Shown: positions 23,528 through 31,994 of the stretch, piece by piece
Layout: the number at the start of each line of letters is the position of its first letter
Position numbering within the stretch: the first letter of the stretch is position 1
Assembly (NCBI GenBank): GCA_016789345.1
Contig: JAEURG010000008.1
Coordinates: 1 to 49,130, forward strand
Reading direction: 5' to 3'
DNA length: 49,130 nt
Origin: Anaerolineales bacterium
GTDB taxonomy: Bacteria; Chloroflexota; Anaerolineae; Anaerolineales; Villigracilaceae
Translations under genes and position numbers: made by a program
Notes under the pieces: generated by a model
What the model saw: only the letters and a program-made list of their open reading frames with translations
Told to the model about the DNA's origin: nothing
Databases searched by the model: none

Positions 23528-26122
23528 ATGATTCCGATTCATTTACATATTTCTGGATTTTTATCTTATCGTGATTCTGTGGATTTAGATTTCACGCTTC
23601 TTGACTTAGCCTGTATCTCGGGTGCGAATGGAGCGGGGAAGTCTTCTTTGCTAGATGCTTTTACTTGGTCATTATTTGGCGAGGCGCGTGGCAAAGGCGT
23701 GGATGTGATTAATTTGAATCAAGATGTGAAAGCGGCAGAAGTTGCACTCAAGTTTCAATATGAAGGGAATGTGTATCGTGTGCAAAGAACATTGCCGAGA
23801 AATAAAAGTACGGTGTTGGAGTTTCAAGTTTTGGACGGAAACCCTCACCCTAACCCTCTCCCACAAGGAGAGGGAACTTGGCGACCTTTAACTGAAAAAT
23901 CAACACGTGAAACACAAAACCGCATTGAGCAAACTTTGCAATTGGATTATGAGACGTTTATCAATGCTTCTTTCTTTTTGCAAGGCAAAGCCGACCAATT
24001 TACGCAAAAAAAAGCAAGTGAAAGAAAAGTTATATTGAGTTCGATTCTTGGTTTGGAGATTTGGGATACATATAAAGAACGAACAGCCGAAAAGCGCAAA
24101 GCCATTGAAAATGAAGTCAATACCATTGATGGGCGGATTGCTGAAATTGACGCAGAGTTATCCGAAGAAGATTCGAGAAAAACTCGTTTGAGTGAATTAG
24201 AAAATAATCTCAAACAATTAGCGTCTGCTCGTGTGGTGCAAGAAAAAATTGTTGAGAATATCAAAAATACAACTCTGGTTTTGAAACAGCAAAAAGAATT
24301 GGTTGAAACGCTTGAAAAAGCGTTGAATAATTCACGTTTTTCATTATCGAATTTGGAAGCAAAACTTGCTGAAAAAGAATCGGAACGAGAAAATTATGTG
24401 GACTTAGTGAGTCGTGCAAAAGAAATTGATGCTGAACATAAAAAATGGAAGAAAGTAAAAGAGGAATTGGGAGAATTGGAGAATTCTTCTTTTGTGGCAC
24501 GTGAATACCAATCAAAGCGACAGCCTTTGGTGGATGTGATTAATGCTGAAAAGAATGAGTTAGAAAAAGAAAAAAGTATTTTAGGTAATCAGTATTCAGT
24601 AATCAGTGAGCAGTTATTGGTAGTTAGTAATTTGGAATTGGAAATTGATTCGGTGAAGAAGTCTTTGGCTGAGGTTGAGTCTAAGATTGCTGAAAGAGAA
24701 TCAGTTGAAGGTCAAAGAAATGAGGCGAAGGAAAGACTGGCAGGGTTGAAATCGGAGAACGCTTCGTTGAAGGTTGAGATGGATGAACTCAAAAAGAGAA
24801 TTGATTCATTGAAAGTTGCGGATGGAGCAGAATGTCCATTGTGTGGGCAACCATTGAGCGATTCACATCGGAAAGAAACGTTAAAGCAATTAGAAAATGA
24901 TGGCAAGCAAAAAGGCGATGTTTTTCGTGCTAATAAAAAAGAATTTGAAGAATTAGAAAAACAAATTACAGATTACGAATCACGAATTACGAATGATAAA
25001 AACCTTGATAATGAACGTGTGCAATTCTCTAATTCTCTTTCAACATTGTCTTTGCAATTGGATTCTATTAATTCTCAAAAAGCCGAATGGGAAAAGAATG
25101 GTGCAAAACGCTTGAAAGAAATCGAAAAGATTTTGGAAAGTGGAAAATATGCAGTTGATTCTCAAAAAGAATTAGCAAAACTTGATAAAGAAATTGCAAA
25201 ACTTGGCTATGATATTTCTCTGCATGAATTGAAACGAAAAGAAGAAGCGGAATTGCGAGCAATTGAAGATGATTACTTGAAATTAGATAAGGCAAAAGAT
25301 TTGAGTAAGCGAATTGAAAAAGAAATAAAAGAATTGGAAGAGGAAAGAGGAAAGAAGAAAGAGGAAGTTGAAACCGCTGAGAAGGCTTATAACGAAGCGC
25401 GACAAGTTTTAGAAAAAAATGAAGCGGATGCGCCGAATATCAATGAAGCCGAAAATAAGTTTTATGAATTGAAAGAAGAGGAAAATCGAATCCGTGATGA
25501 GGTGGGCGCGGCTAGACAAAAAGTAGATGTGTTAGCGACTTTGCGAACTCGTAAAACGGATTTTGAAACGCAACGCGAAGAACTAAATCAAAATATTTTG
25601 AAACATAAATCTTTAGAGCGTGCTTTTGGAAAAGATGGCGTACCTGCATTGTTAATTGAACAAGCCTTGCCACAAATTGAGCAAAAAGCAAATGATTTGC
25701 TAGACCGTTTGAGCGACAGCAGAATGACCGTCCGTTTTGTGACGCAAGCAGAATATCGTGATAAAAAGCGCGATGATTTGAAAGAGACGTTAGATATTCA
25801 AATTAGCGATTCTTCTGGCTCACGAAATTATGAAATGTATTCAGGTGGCGAAGCATTTCGAGTCAACTTTGCGATTCGGCTGGCATTATCAGAGATCTTG
25901 GCACAGAGAAAAGGCGCACGTTTGCAAACGCTGGTCATTGACGAAGGTTTTGGCTCGCAAGACGCTTTAGGAAAGCAAAGGCTAGTTGAAGCTATTAATG
26001 CAGTCAAGAAAGATTTTGCGAAAATTTTTATCATCACGCATTTGGATGATTTGAAAGATGTGTTTCCGAATCGAATTGAGGTGGATAAGACAGAGCGGGG
26101 GAGTTCGGTGAGGGTTGTCTGA
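23528..26122 (+). CDS. sbcC: SbcC-type exonuclease ATPase (Rad50-like)
   Basis: 864 residues. The SbcCD complex opens hairpins and processes double-strand break ends; SbcC is the SMC-like ATPase. Walker A is GANGAGKSSL near residue 38, the zinc hook is ECPLCGQPL at about 435-443 between long coiled coils (170-430 and 450-690), the ABC signature is YEMYSGGEAFRVNFA and Walker B is LVIDEGFGSQD. Residues 105-116 (NPHPNPLPQGEG) are encoded by a 33-bp palindromic repeat at 23842-23874 inserted in frame. The usual partner nuclease sbcD is not adjacent in this window, which is uncommon. The start ATG 23528 seems leaderless. Confidence 0.93.
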   Translation: MIPIHLHISGFLSYRDSVDLDFTLLDLACISGANGAGKSSLLDAFTWSLFGEARGKGVDVINLNQDVKAAEVALKFQYEGNVYRVQRTLPRNKSTVLEFQVLDGNPHPNPLPQGEGTWRPLTEKSTRETQNRIEQTLQLDYETFINASFFLQGKADQFTQKKASERKVILSSILGLEIWDTYKERTAEKRKAIENEVNTIDGRIAEIDAELSEEDSRKTRLSELENNLKQLASARVVQEKIVENIKNTTLVLKQQKELVETLEKALNNSRFSLSNLEAKLAEKESERENYVDLVSRAKEIDAEHKKWKKVKEELGELENSSFVAREYQSKRQPLVDVINAEKNELEKEKSILGNQYSVISEQLLVVSNLELEIDSVKKSLAEVESKIAERESVEGQRNEAKERLAGLKSENASLKVEMDELKKRIDSLKVADGAECPLCGQPLSDSHRKETLKQLENDGKQKGDVFRANKKEFEELEKQITDYESRITNDKNLDNERVQFSNSLSTLSLQLDSINSQKAEWEKNGAKRLKEIEKILESGKYAVDSQKELAKLDKEIAKLGYDISLHELKRKEEAELRAIEDDYLKLDKAKDLSKRIEKEIKELEEERGKKKEEVETAEKAYNEARQVLEKNEADAPNINEAENKFYELKEEENRIRDEVGAARQKVDVLATLRTRKTDFETQREELNQNILKHKSLERAFGKDGVPALLIEQALPQIEQKANDLLDRLSDSRMTVRFVTQAEYRDKKRDDLKETLDIQISDSSGSRNYEMYSGGEAFRVNFAIRLALSEILAQRKGARLQTLVIDEGFGSQDALGKQRLVEAINAVKKDFAKIFIITHLDDLKDVFPNRIEVDKTERGSSVRVV
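23842..23874. repeat. CCCTCACCCTAACCCTCTCCC repeat inside sbcC (33 bp)
   Basis: A palindrome-ended repeat, CCCTCTCC..GGAGAGGG at its right half, sits in frame in the sbcC reading frame and codes for PHPNPLPQGEG. A relative of the same family lies at 48465-48550 between genes. Confidence 0.8.
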
Positions 26123-26147
26123 AAAAATAAATCATTGAGGAGTTTAA

Positions 26148-26612
26148 ATGAAAGAGGAAAGAAGAAAGAAGAAAGTACTCATTTTGTTTTTGGTTGTAGT
26201 ACTTTTGTTAGGTGCTTGTGCAACTGGTGAAGGTGTAGAGTCACATGAGGCGTGGGTGCGAAATGCAAATCAAGGTGAAATAACGGCTGTTTATATGATT
26301 TTACATAACCATACAGATGTAGATGATGCTTTACTAGGTGTTTCTACAGATGTGGCTGAGGCGGCAGAGTTGCATTTGAGTGCAGTTCAAAATGATGTAA
26401 TGACAATGACTCAGCAGGAGCGGATTGAAATTCCAGCAGGTGATGAAGTGGTTTTAGAATCTGGTGGCTATCACATTATGTTGATTAACTTGAAACAGGA
26501 TTTACAAGTTGGTGATGAAATTACGATTACGCTTAATTTTGAGAATTATCCAGATGTGATGGTGACAGTTCCAGTGAAAGACTCTGCGGAAGAACATCAA
26601 AGCCACCCTTAA
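26148..26612 (+). CDS. PCu(A)C-family copper chaperone lipoprotein
   Basis: 154 residues. The N-terminus VVVLLLGACATGE is a lipobox, so the mature protein is a membrane-attached lipoprotein outside the cell. The domain follows the PCuAC (DUF461) pattern: EAWVRNANQGEITAVYMIL, then AAELHLSAVQNDVMTM, IEIPAGDEVVLESGGYHIML and QVGDEITITLNFEN. The copper ligands would be His in ELHLS, Met in VMTM and His and Met in GYHIML; the usual Met after the first His (HxM) is Ser here, so copper affinity may differ. Such proteins deliver copper to cytochrome oxidase. GAGGAGTTTAA precedes the ATG. Confidence 0.87.
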   Translation: MKEERRKKKVLILFLVVVLLLGACATGEGVESHEAWVRNANQGEITAVYMILHNHTDVDDALLGVSTDVAEAAELHLSAVQNDVMTMTQQERIEIPAGDEVVLESGGYHIMLINLKQDLQVGDEITITLNFENYPDVMVTVPVKDSAEEHQSHP

Positions 26613-26667
26613 GATAAAGCTGAAGAAACAGAATCAAGTTTCCCGTCAAAAAAGAGGCGGGGATTTT

Positions 26668-26691
26668 CCTGATTCATCAGGGAACTTTTTT
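26668..26691 (+). terminator. Terminator after the PCu(A)C gene
   Basis: CCTGA-TTCA-TCAGG hairpin followed by GAACTTTTTT. A wider pairing of TTTCCC (about 26639) with GGGAA is also possible. Confidence 0.6.
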
Positions 26692-26727
26692 GTCATCTTG
26701 TCGTTTAAAGTTCATATAGGAGACAAA

Positions 26728-27177
26728 ATGAAGAAAATAATTTTTATTGTACTTGCTTTAGTTTTGGCGGCTTGCGGAGGTGGTGGTACATCCAGTGAGT
26801 TTGACCAAAATGTGACCAAATGGAATGATGCTGGTGTGAGTCATTATCGTATGCAAGTTGGCGTGAGTTGTTTTTGCCCGTTTGCAGATATAAACCCTAT
26901 CACCGTTGAGGTGAAAGATGGGCAAATTGTTTCGATGGTTGGCGCGAATGGTGCTGAAGTTTTAGATACTGACCCTGCTTATGTGACCTTGGCTCAATAT
27001 GCAAATGTTGATAGCCTATTTACTTGGTTAGGCGATGCGCTTGCAAATGCCGATAAAGTTGAAGTTACTTATGATGCGACTTATGGCTTCCCGACCAGCA
27101 TTGCAGTAGATTTCATCACCGAAGCGACTGATGATGAAATTTGGATTGATATTTCAAATTTTGAAGTTGTAGAATAA
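26728..27177 (+). CDS. DUF6174-like lipoprotein
   Basis: 149 residues from ATG 26728, which follows TATAGGAGACAAA; the open frame extends 10 codons upstream but without a ribosome site. MKKIIFIVLALVLAACGGGG is a lipoprotein signal, lipidated at the Cys. The body WNDAGVSHYRMQVGVSCFCP followed by PITVEVKDGQIVSM is the pattern of DUF6174 proteins (W..Y.F....CFC....P..V.V..G), of unknown function. The two cysteines of CFC may bind metal or form a disulfide. It is a single-gene unit between two terminators. Confidence 0.75.
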   Translation: MKKIIFIVLALVLAACGGGGTSSEFDQNVTKWNDAGVSHYRMQVGVSCFCPFADINPITVEVKDGQIVSMVGANGAEVLDTDPAYVTLAQYANVDSLFTWLGDALANADKVEVTYDATYGFPTSIAVDFITEATDDEIWIDISNFEVVE

Positions 27178-27179
27178 AT

Positions 27180-27211
27180 AAAAAAGCGACCTCAATGAGG
27201 TCGCTTTTTTT
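27180..27211. terminator. Bidirectional terminator
   Basis: AAAAAGCGACCTC-AAT-GAGGTCGCTTTTTT, a perfect 13-bp stem with A and T runs on the two sides, ends both convergent genes. Confidence 0.92.
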
Positions 27212-27725
27212 ATATTTCACCTAATAAAACATGGTCTGCTCCGCGATTGATTTCCCACGGATAGACAATAAACGCATCTGTGATGGCGGCGTAATAATCA
27301 GGGCGGACGTTTCCAAATAAATTCCGATACGGATTGAAATGTAAGACGCATGTTTCAGGGAAACCGCCAGCGGCGGAGACGCGATTCTTTACGGACGTGA
27401 TGGTGCGACCTGAACCCCAAACATCATCTACTATGAGAGTGGGTCTGCCTCGCAATTTATCATCGGCAGGGAATTGGATAAATTCGGGCCATGCCATAAA
27501 CGCCGTTGATTGTTGATGTTGCATTTGTGCAGGAAAATCCACTGCGGCGGTGAGGATGTGGGTAATGTTCATCGCCTCTGCTAATAAACCGCCCGGAATG
27601 ATTCCGCCGCGTGTGATTAATACCATGGCGGTAAATTCGCGTTTGAATTGCGGGATTAAGTGGTCAATTAATTTGTCCACTTCTTCCCATGTAATCATTT
27701 CGTTGCGGCGAGGTTCAGGTTTCAT
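27210..27725 (-). CDS. Phosphoribosyltransferase (type I)
   Basis: 171 residues. The PRPP-binding loop is TLIVDDVWGSGRT (about residues 96-108), with the two acidic residues and the GSGRT turn of type I enzymes, and the PPi loop ITRGGIIPGGLLAE lies at about 38-51. Overall it resembles purine phosphoribosyltransferases of the Gpt/xanthine type, which salvage bases into nucleotides, but the C-terminal base-recognition segment (IVYPWEINRG) does not settle the base: PWE is close to the WPWE of Gpt. Start ATG 27725 is used; Met10 (27698) is an alternative and neither has a ribosome site. It shares a terminator with the convergent lipoprotein gene. Confidence 0.82.
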   Translation of the reverse strand: MKPEPRRNEMITWEEVDKLIDHLIPQFKREFTAMVLITRGGIIPGGLLAEAMNITHILTAAVDFPAQMQHQQSTAFMAWPEFIQFPADDKLRGRPTLIVDDVWGSGRTITSVKNRVSAAGGFPETCVLHFNPYRNLFGNVRPDYYAAITDAFIVYPWEINRGADHVLLGEI

Positions 27726-27742
27726 AGTTTATAAAAATAGTA

Positions 27743-27797
27743 AGGGCGACCCGCCCATATCAATTAGAAACATTGATTATTTTGAAGGGTCGCCCCT
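27743..27797. repeat. Inverted repeat AGGGCGACCC / GGGTCGCCCC
   Basis: AGGGCGACCC (27743-27752) and GGGTCGCCC (27787-27795) are inverted arms with a 34-bp spacer that itself holds ATCAAT/ATTGAT. It sits between two genes on the same strand. Confidence 0.65.
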
Positions 27798-27808
27798 ACA
27801 GTAAAAAA

Positions 27809-28705
27809 TTATCCTAAAACAGCCGCCAATGGAGCAGGGGCTTGCACTTGATTTGCCACACGTCCTTCGACTGTTGCTTTTTCTACATCACGCGCCCAGA
27901 TATATAAACAAGCATGGTAGGCGGTATTTGTGTATGAACTAAATACGCTGATTAACATAATGATTGTAAAGAAAATCAATGCACCAACGACAATGCCGAT
28001 AATCGTAATCGTTGTATTTCCGCCAGAAGCGAAAGCCAATCCGCCGCCGACTGCAAGTGCAAGTACAAATGCAATGACGCCGAAAACAAATCCGATTAAT
28101 CCTGTCACTGCTCGTACGCCGATTGCGCCAACACCAATCAACAAAAGATTTTCTTTGACAATTTTTCCAACACGAATGGCACCCTCTTTGAGATTCAAAT
28201 CATCAATAATCATGGCAGGCAAAATCAAAACGGCGGCTTGAGTCCATAACACTTCCAGCAAACCTGTTGCCGCACGCGCAAGGTTGCCCGCTACAGTATT
28301 TCGATTTCTTTGCGCGGCTTGACGAAGCAAACCAACAACTGTTGAAACAACTGCCAGAGTCAAAATATCAAAAAAATCGCGGCGCACAATTGCCCATGCT
28401 TCGCTCATGTCGCCATCGCCTTTGGTCAAATAGTCGTAAATCAAGCGAATCGTCATGCCTGAAAAAACATAGGTGATAACGAATTGCACGAACATCAAAA
28501 TTGCGCCAAGAATTCCTAAAACGATATTTCCAAATTGTGAATCGCCGAATAAAATTGCGGCGATGATAATGGGAATAATCCCAATTACTGAAACAATGCC
28601 ACCGACAATCAACGCATATATCGAAGGCTTGAGCAAATCTTTATCTTTGAATGCCATGCTCCAGGCTTGTTTCAAAAAATTCCAACCACGCGAAAAACTT
28701 TCCAT
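27809..28705 (-). CDS. Polytopic membrane protein (DUF6159-like)
   Basis: 298 residues with about six transmembrane helices. The opening SFSRGWNFLKQAWSMAFKDK, followed by PSIYALIVGGIVSVIGIIPI, and the later LLEVLWTQAAVLILPAMIID and GAIRVGKIVKENLLLIGVG agree with the DUF6159 integral membrane family. The C-terminus (NTAYHACLYIWARDVEKATV) is cytosolic. AAAGGAGAGTGAAGT gives a clear ribosome site. Function unknown. It follows priA by 27 nt, so it may be transcribed with it. Confidence 0.72.
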   Translation of the reverse strand: MESFSRGWNFLKQAWSMAFKDKDLLKPSIYALIVGGIVSVIGIIPIIIAAILFGDSQFGNIVLGILGAILMFVQFVITYVFSGMTIRLIYDYLTKGDGDMSEAWAIVRRDFFDILTLAVVSTVVGLLRQAAQRNRNTVAGNLARAATGLLEVLWTQAAVLILPAMIIDDLNLKEGAIRVGKIVKENLLLIGVGAIGVRAVTGLIGFVFGVIAFVLALAVGGGLAFASGGNTTITIIGIVVGALIFFTIIMLISVFSSYTNTAYHACLYIWARDVEKATVEGRVANQVQAPAPLAAVLG

Positions 28706-28732
28706 ACTTCACTCTCCTTTTGAATAAATTGA

Positions 28733-31165
28733 TTATAGCAAACTTATCGGGTCAATTTCAATGCGCCAATCGTTCAACCTCATATCTCTTAACAACGAAA
28801 TCGGGTCAGGGCTACGCAAAACAACTTGCCAACGATACTCACCATTTTCTTTTGCAAAAAAACATGGGACAGGTCCAATCAATTCGGTTTGACGAAGTGC
28901 CTGCGCCTCTATCTTTACGTTCAACTTGGTTGCTAGTTTCGCGGCTTCTTCTTCCGCTTTGACATTGTCCGCGTTTCGATATTCCAATCTTGCTAACCGC
29001 GTAAACGGCGGATATCCCAACTGTTTTCGATAATCCAATTCGCGTTCATAAAATCCATTCACATCATGTCTTGACGCAAATTGAATCGCATAATTCTCTG
29101 GCGTAAACGATTGCAAAATCACCTTTCCGCCTCTAGCAGAACGACCCGCACGCCCAGCCACTTGAGTTAACACCTGAAATACTTTTTCATGTGCAAATGG
29201 GTCTGGCAAATTTAATCCCACATCGGCTAAAACAATTCCAACCAAAGTGACCAAAGGCAAATCTAAACCTTTGGCTAACATTTGAGTCCCAACCAACACA
29301 TCGGCTTGATGATTTGCAAAATGAGTCAAAATAATTTCATGCGAATCTTTTGCGCGAGTCGTGTCCCAATCCCAACGCAAAGTCCGTGCTTGCGGAAATA
29401 ATGACTTTACTTCTTCTTCCACTCTTTCGCTTCCCAAACCATATTCACGGATTTGATTGCTTCCACAGTTTGAACAAGTCTTCGGTTTTTGGCGGACGTA
29501 GTTACATCTATGACATTGCAAATGTTCTTTTTTGTCTAAATGTAAAGTTAACGGCGTTTCGCAATTTGGGCATTTCAAGGTATTTCCGCAGTCACGGCAA
29601 AAAATATAAGTAGCCGTGCCACGCCGATTCAAAAACAAAATTGCTTGCTCACCACGCGAGATAACTTCTGCTAATGATTCTGATAATGCGCGAGAAAAGA
29701 TTCCGCGACTGCCGTTTTTCAATTCTTCACGCATGTCTATAATTTGGACAGGCGGTAAATCCGAATCAGTGACGCGGTTTGGTAATTCTAAAATCTGACC
29801 ATTGATCGCTGACCCTTGATTATTTTCAAATTCAAATCTTTGCTCTATTGTTGGAGTCGCAGAACCTAAAACACAAACTGCGCCACATAATTTTGCATAT
29901 TCTTGTGCAGTTGTGATTGCGTTGTAAAACGGCGGCTCGGCTTGATAATAGGAACTATCGTGACATTCATCTACAACGATTAATCCAATATTTTTTAGTG
30001 GCGAAAACAAAGCAGAACGCGCACCAATAATCACATTCAGTTTTCCGTCTCTTGCCCTTCGCCAAGTATCATATCTTTCGCCTTCAGATAATTTTGAATG
30101 GACCAATCCCACTTGCCCAGGAAAACGAGATAAAAATCTTTTTACAAGTTGAGGTGTGAGCGCAATTTCGGGAACGAGAACAATCACTTGTTTGCCATGC
30201 TTTATCACCTCTTGTGCGGCACGCAAATAAATTTCTGTTTTACCAGAACCAGTCACTCCGTATAACAAAAAGGCAGAAGGCAGAAGGCGGGAAGCAGATA
30301 GTATTTTTTCTAATGCAAAGTTTTGTTCAGATGTTAAATTAATAACTTGTGTATTTGTTTCCTTGTCTACTTGTTTACTCAACGAGTCTCGAAAAATTTC
30401 ATTCTCAAACAAACGAATTAAACCGCGTTCTTCAAGTTCTTGTAAATCGGCTAAATTGCAACCTGTTTGTGCATACACCCAAGATAAATTAATCGCGTCA
30501 GGTTGTGTGATTAAGAATCTTAAAGCTGCTTCTCTCCGCGCTTGTGTTTGTTTCGTTGACCCAAGATTCTGTATCTCGGCTTCCGCTTCTTGTGGCGTGA
30601 CTGATAGTTGTGCAACGCGAATATGCTTTGGTCTTACCCTCGGCGGAGGTAAAACATTCTTTGCTGAAAGCACGCCTTTTTTAATTAATAAGTTTGCAGT
30701 TTTACGCCAATCCACTTTTGCAAAATGGGAATCGATTTGTCTGCCACGAAGCGAGCCACGTTCTTTTAGTAAGTTTAGGATTCTTGTAGCAACTTTTGAA
30801 TCTGGGAATTGGGAATCGGCTATTCGTAATTCGTAAAGAATATCTGCCTGTTGAGATAAACCTGTGGGAATCATCAATGACACAATGGCGGCGAGGGGAT
30901 TCAGGGTTGAGTCTGCAAGTTGAAGAGCAAGAGCAATTTGAGGCGCGGTCAGAAGCGGGTTTGGGTCAAGCAAATCAAGTATCAGTTTAGGATTCGCTAC
31001 CGAAGGTGAATCCATTAAATCAATGACAATCCCCTGTACCATCTGATTTCCAAATGGCGCGGTGACTAAACATCCCGCTTGAATTTTTTCAACGAGTTCG
31101 TTTGGAATGGCGTAATCAAATACGCCAGAAATGGCTGGGATGTTGACAGCGAGACGCGCAAACAT
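28733..31165 (-). CDS. priA: Primosomal protein N' (PriA helicase)
   Basis: 810 residues. PriA recognises stalled forks and reloads the replicative helicase. The N-terminal 3'-DNA-binding domain begins RLAVNIPAISGVFDYAIP. Helicase motifs: Walker A LLYGVTGSGKTEIYL, motif II VDECHDSSYYQ (Cys where most have Glu in DEEH), GSATPTIEQR. Zinc ligands: CRDCGNTLKCPNCETP, then QCHRCNYV and CSNCGSNQ. C-terminal motifs VLVGTQMLAKGLDLPLV and QVAGRAGRSARGG are intact. ATG 31165 is the start. A terminator at 31193-31223 stands just upstream and divides it from the lipoprotein gene. Confidence 0.95.
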   Translation of the reverse strand: MFARLAVNIPAISGVFDYAIPNELVEKIQAGCLVTAPFGNQMVQGIVIDLMDSPSVANPKLILDLLDPNPLLTAPQIALALQLADSTLNPLAAIVSLMIPTGLSQQADILYELRIADSQFPDSKVATRILNLLKERGSLRGRQIDSHFAKVDWRKTANLLIKKGVLSAKNVLPPPRVRPKHIRVAQLSVTPQEAEAEIQNLGSTKQTQARREAALRFLITQPDAINLSWVYAQTGCNLADLQELEERGLIRLFENEIFRDSLSKQVDKETNTQVINLTSEQNFALEKILSASRLLPSAFLLYGVTGSGKTEIYLRAAQEVIKHGKQVIVLVPEIALTPQLVKRFLSRFPGQVGLVHSKLSEGERYDTWRRARDGKLNVIIGARSALFSPLKNIGLIVVDECHDSSYYQAEPPFYNAITTAQEYAKLCGAVCVLGSATPTIEQRFEFENNQGSAINGQILELPNRVTDSDLPPVQIIDMREELKNGSRGIFSRALSESLAEVISRGEQAILFLNRRGTATYIFCRDCGNTLKCPNCETPLTLHLDKKEHLQCHRCNYVRQKPKTCSNCGSNQIREYGLGSERVEEEVKSLFPQARTLRWDWDTTRAKDSHEIILTHFANHQADVLVGTQMLAKGLDLPLVTLVGIVLADVGLNLPDPFAHEKVFQVLTQVAGRAGRSARGGKVILQSFTPENYAIQFASRHDVNGFYERELDYRKQLGYPPFTRLARLEYRNADNVKAEEEAAKLATKLNVKIEAQALRQTELIGPVPCFFAKENGEYRWQVVLRSPDPISLLRDMRLNDWRIEIDPISLL

Positions 31166-31192
31166 GCCGAGATTGTAGCATATCGAAGAATC

Positions 31193-31223
31193 AAAAAACG
31201 AGACCGTTCAAGTCTCGTTTTTT
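31193..31223. terminator. Terminator for the minus-strand lipoprotein gene
   Basis: AAAAAACGAGAC-CGTTCAA-GTCTCGTTTTTT; perfect 12-bp stem with A/T runs, 7 nt beyond the lipoprotein stop. Confidence 0.88.
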
Positions 31224-31229
31224 GATTTA

Positions 31230-31889
31230 TTAGTCAATTACTACTTCAATCAATGGAGAAGCGTCAAATCCAAAATAATAGGTTGCAGGCTTTGAACCGT
31301 CTGTTGCCCAAACACCACGTAGATAGACAATATCGTCAAAGACAATATTTTCAAATGTATCTTCTGGATATAGAAATAAAGTAGCAGGGTCAAATTTGGC
31401 ATCATTGCTTGGAACAAAACTGCCGCTGAAGTTTGGATAAAAACTTTCATTTGTTTTTTCTATGACAATGTATACATTTTGCCAAGGAATATTTCTTTGT
31501 GTATCTGGTTGTAAATTTTTTATAAGTATACCTACATCCAGGAATTGCCCTCCATAGGTTAGTGGTGTGTATTCAAAACCGCCTGAGAAAACTTTGCCGA
31601 AATATCTAGCATATAAAACAGTGACTTCGTAATCACTATTGGATGAGGGTACACCAATTGGTGCAGCTGTTGCAGTTGGCGGTACTGGCGTATTTGTGGG
31701 GCGTGGGGTGTTGGTTGGAATTTTTGTTGGGGTGGCAGGCACAGCAGTAGGTTGTGATTGATTTGATTCTTCAGTAGCAAAATCTACTGGGTCGGAATCG
31801 GTTGGAGTTGTGCCAAATGTGCCACATGCTAGGCTCATTATTAATAACAAAGATAAAAATGCAAATATGGTTTTCGGTTTTTTGTTCAT
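31230..31889 (-). CDS. Lipoprotein with TP-rich linker and DUF4352-like domain
   Basis: 219 residues. AFLSLLLIMSLACGTFG is a lipoprotein signal. Residues 45-78 are a Thr/Pro linker (TPTKIPTNTPRPTNTPVPPT). The C-terminal half is a beta-sandwich-like domain: YGGQFLDVGILIKNLQPDTQ, then VYIVIEKTNESFYPNF, a pattern of DUF4352 or telomeric-repeat-like extracellular domains, tentatively assigned. AGGAGAATTAAA precedes ATG 31889. It is a single gene ended by the hairpin 31193-31223. Confidence 0.7.
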   Translation of the reverse strand: MNKKPKTIFAFLSLLLIMSLACGTFGTTPTDSDPVDFATEESNQSQPTAVPATPTKIPTNTPRPTNTPVPPTATAAPIGVPSSNSDYEVTVLYARYFGKVFSGGFEYTPLTYGGQFLDVGILIKNLQPDTQRNIPWQNVYIVIEKTNESFYPNFSGSFVPSNDAKFDPATLFLYPEDTFENIVFDDIVYLRGVWATDGSKPATYYFGFDASPLIEVVID

Positions 31890-31994
31890 TTTAATTCTCC
31901 TAAGTTTTTATTGAGTGATGCGATGTTATAATTTTATAAGGTAGAGAGTCAAAAAAACTGCCAAAAAGTGTTAATTTTTTCATTCAGTTTGGCT

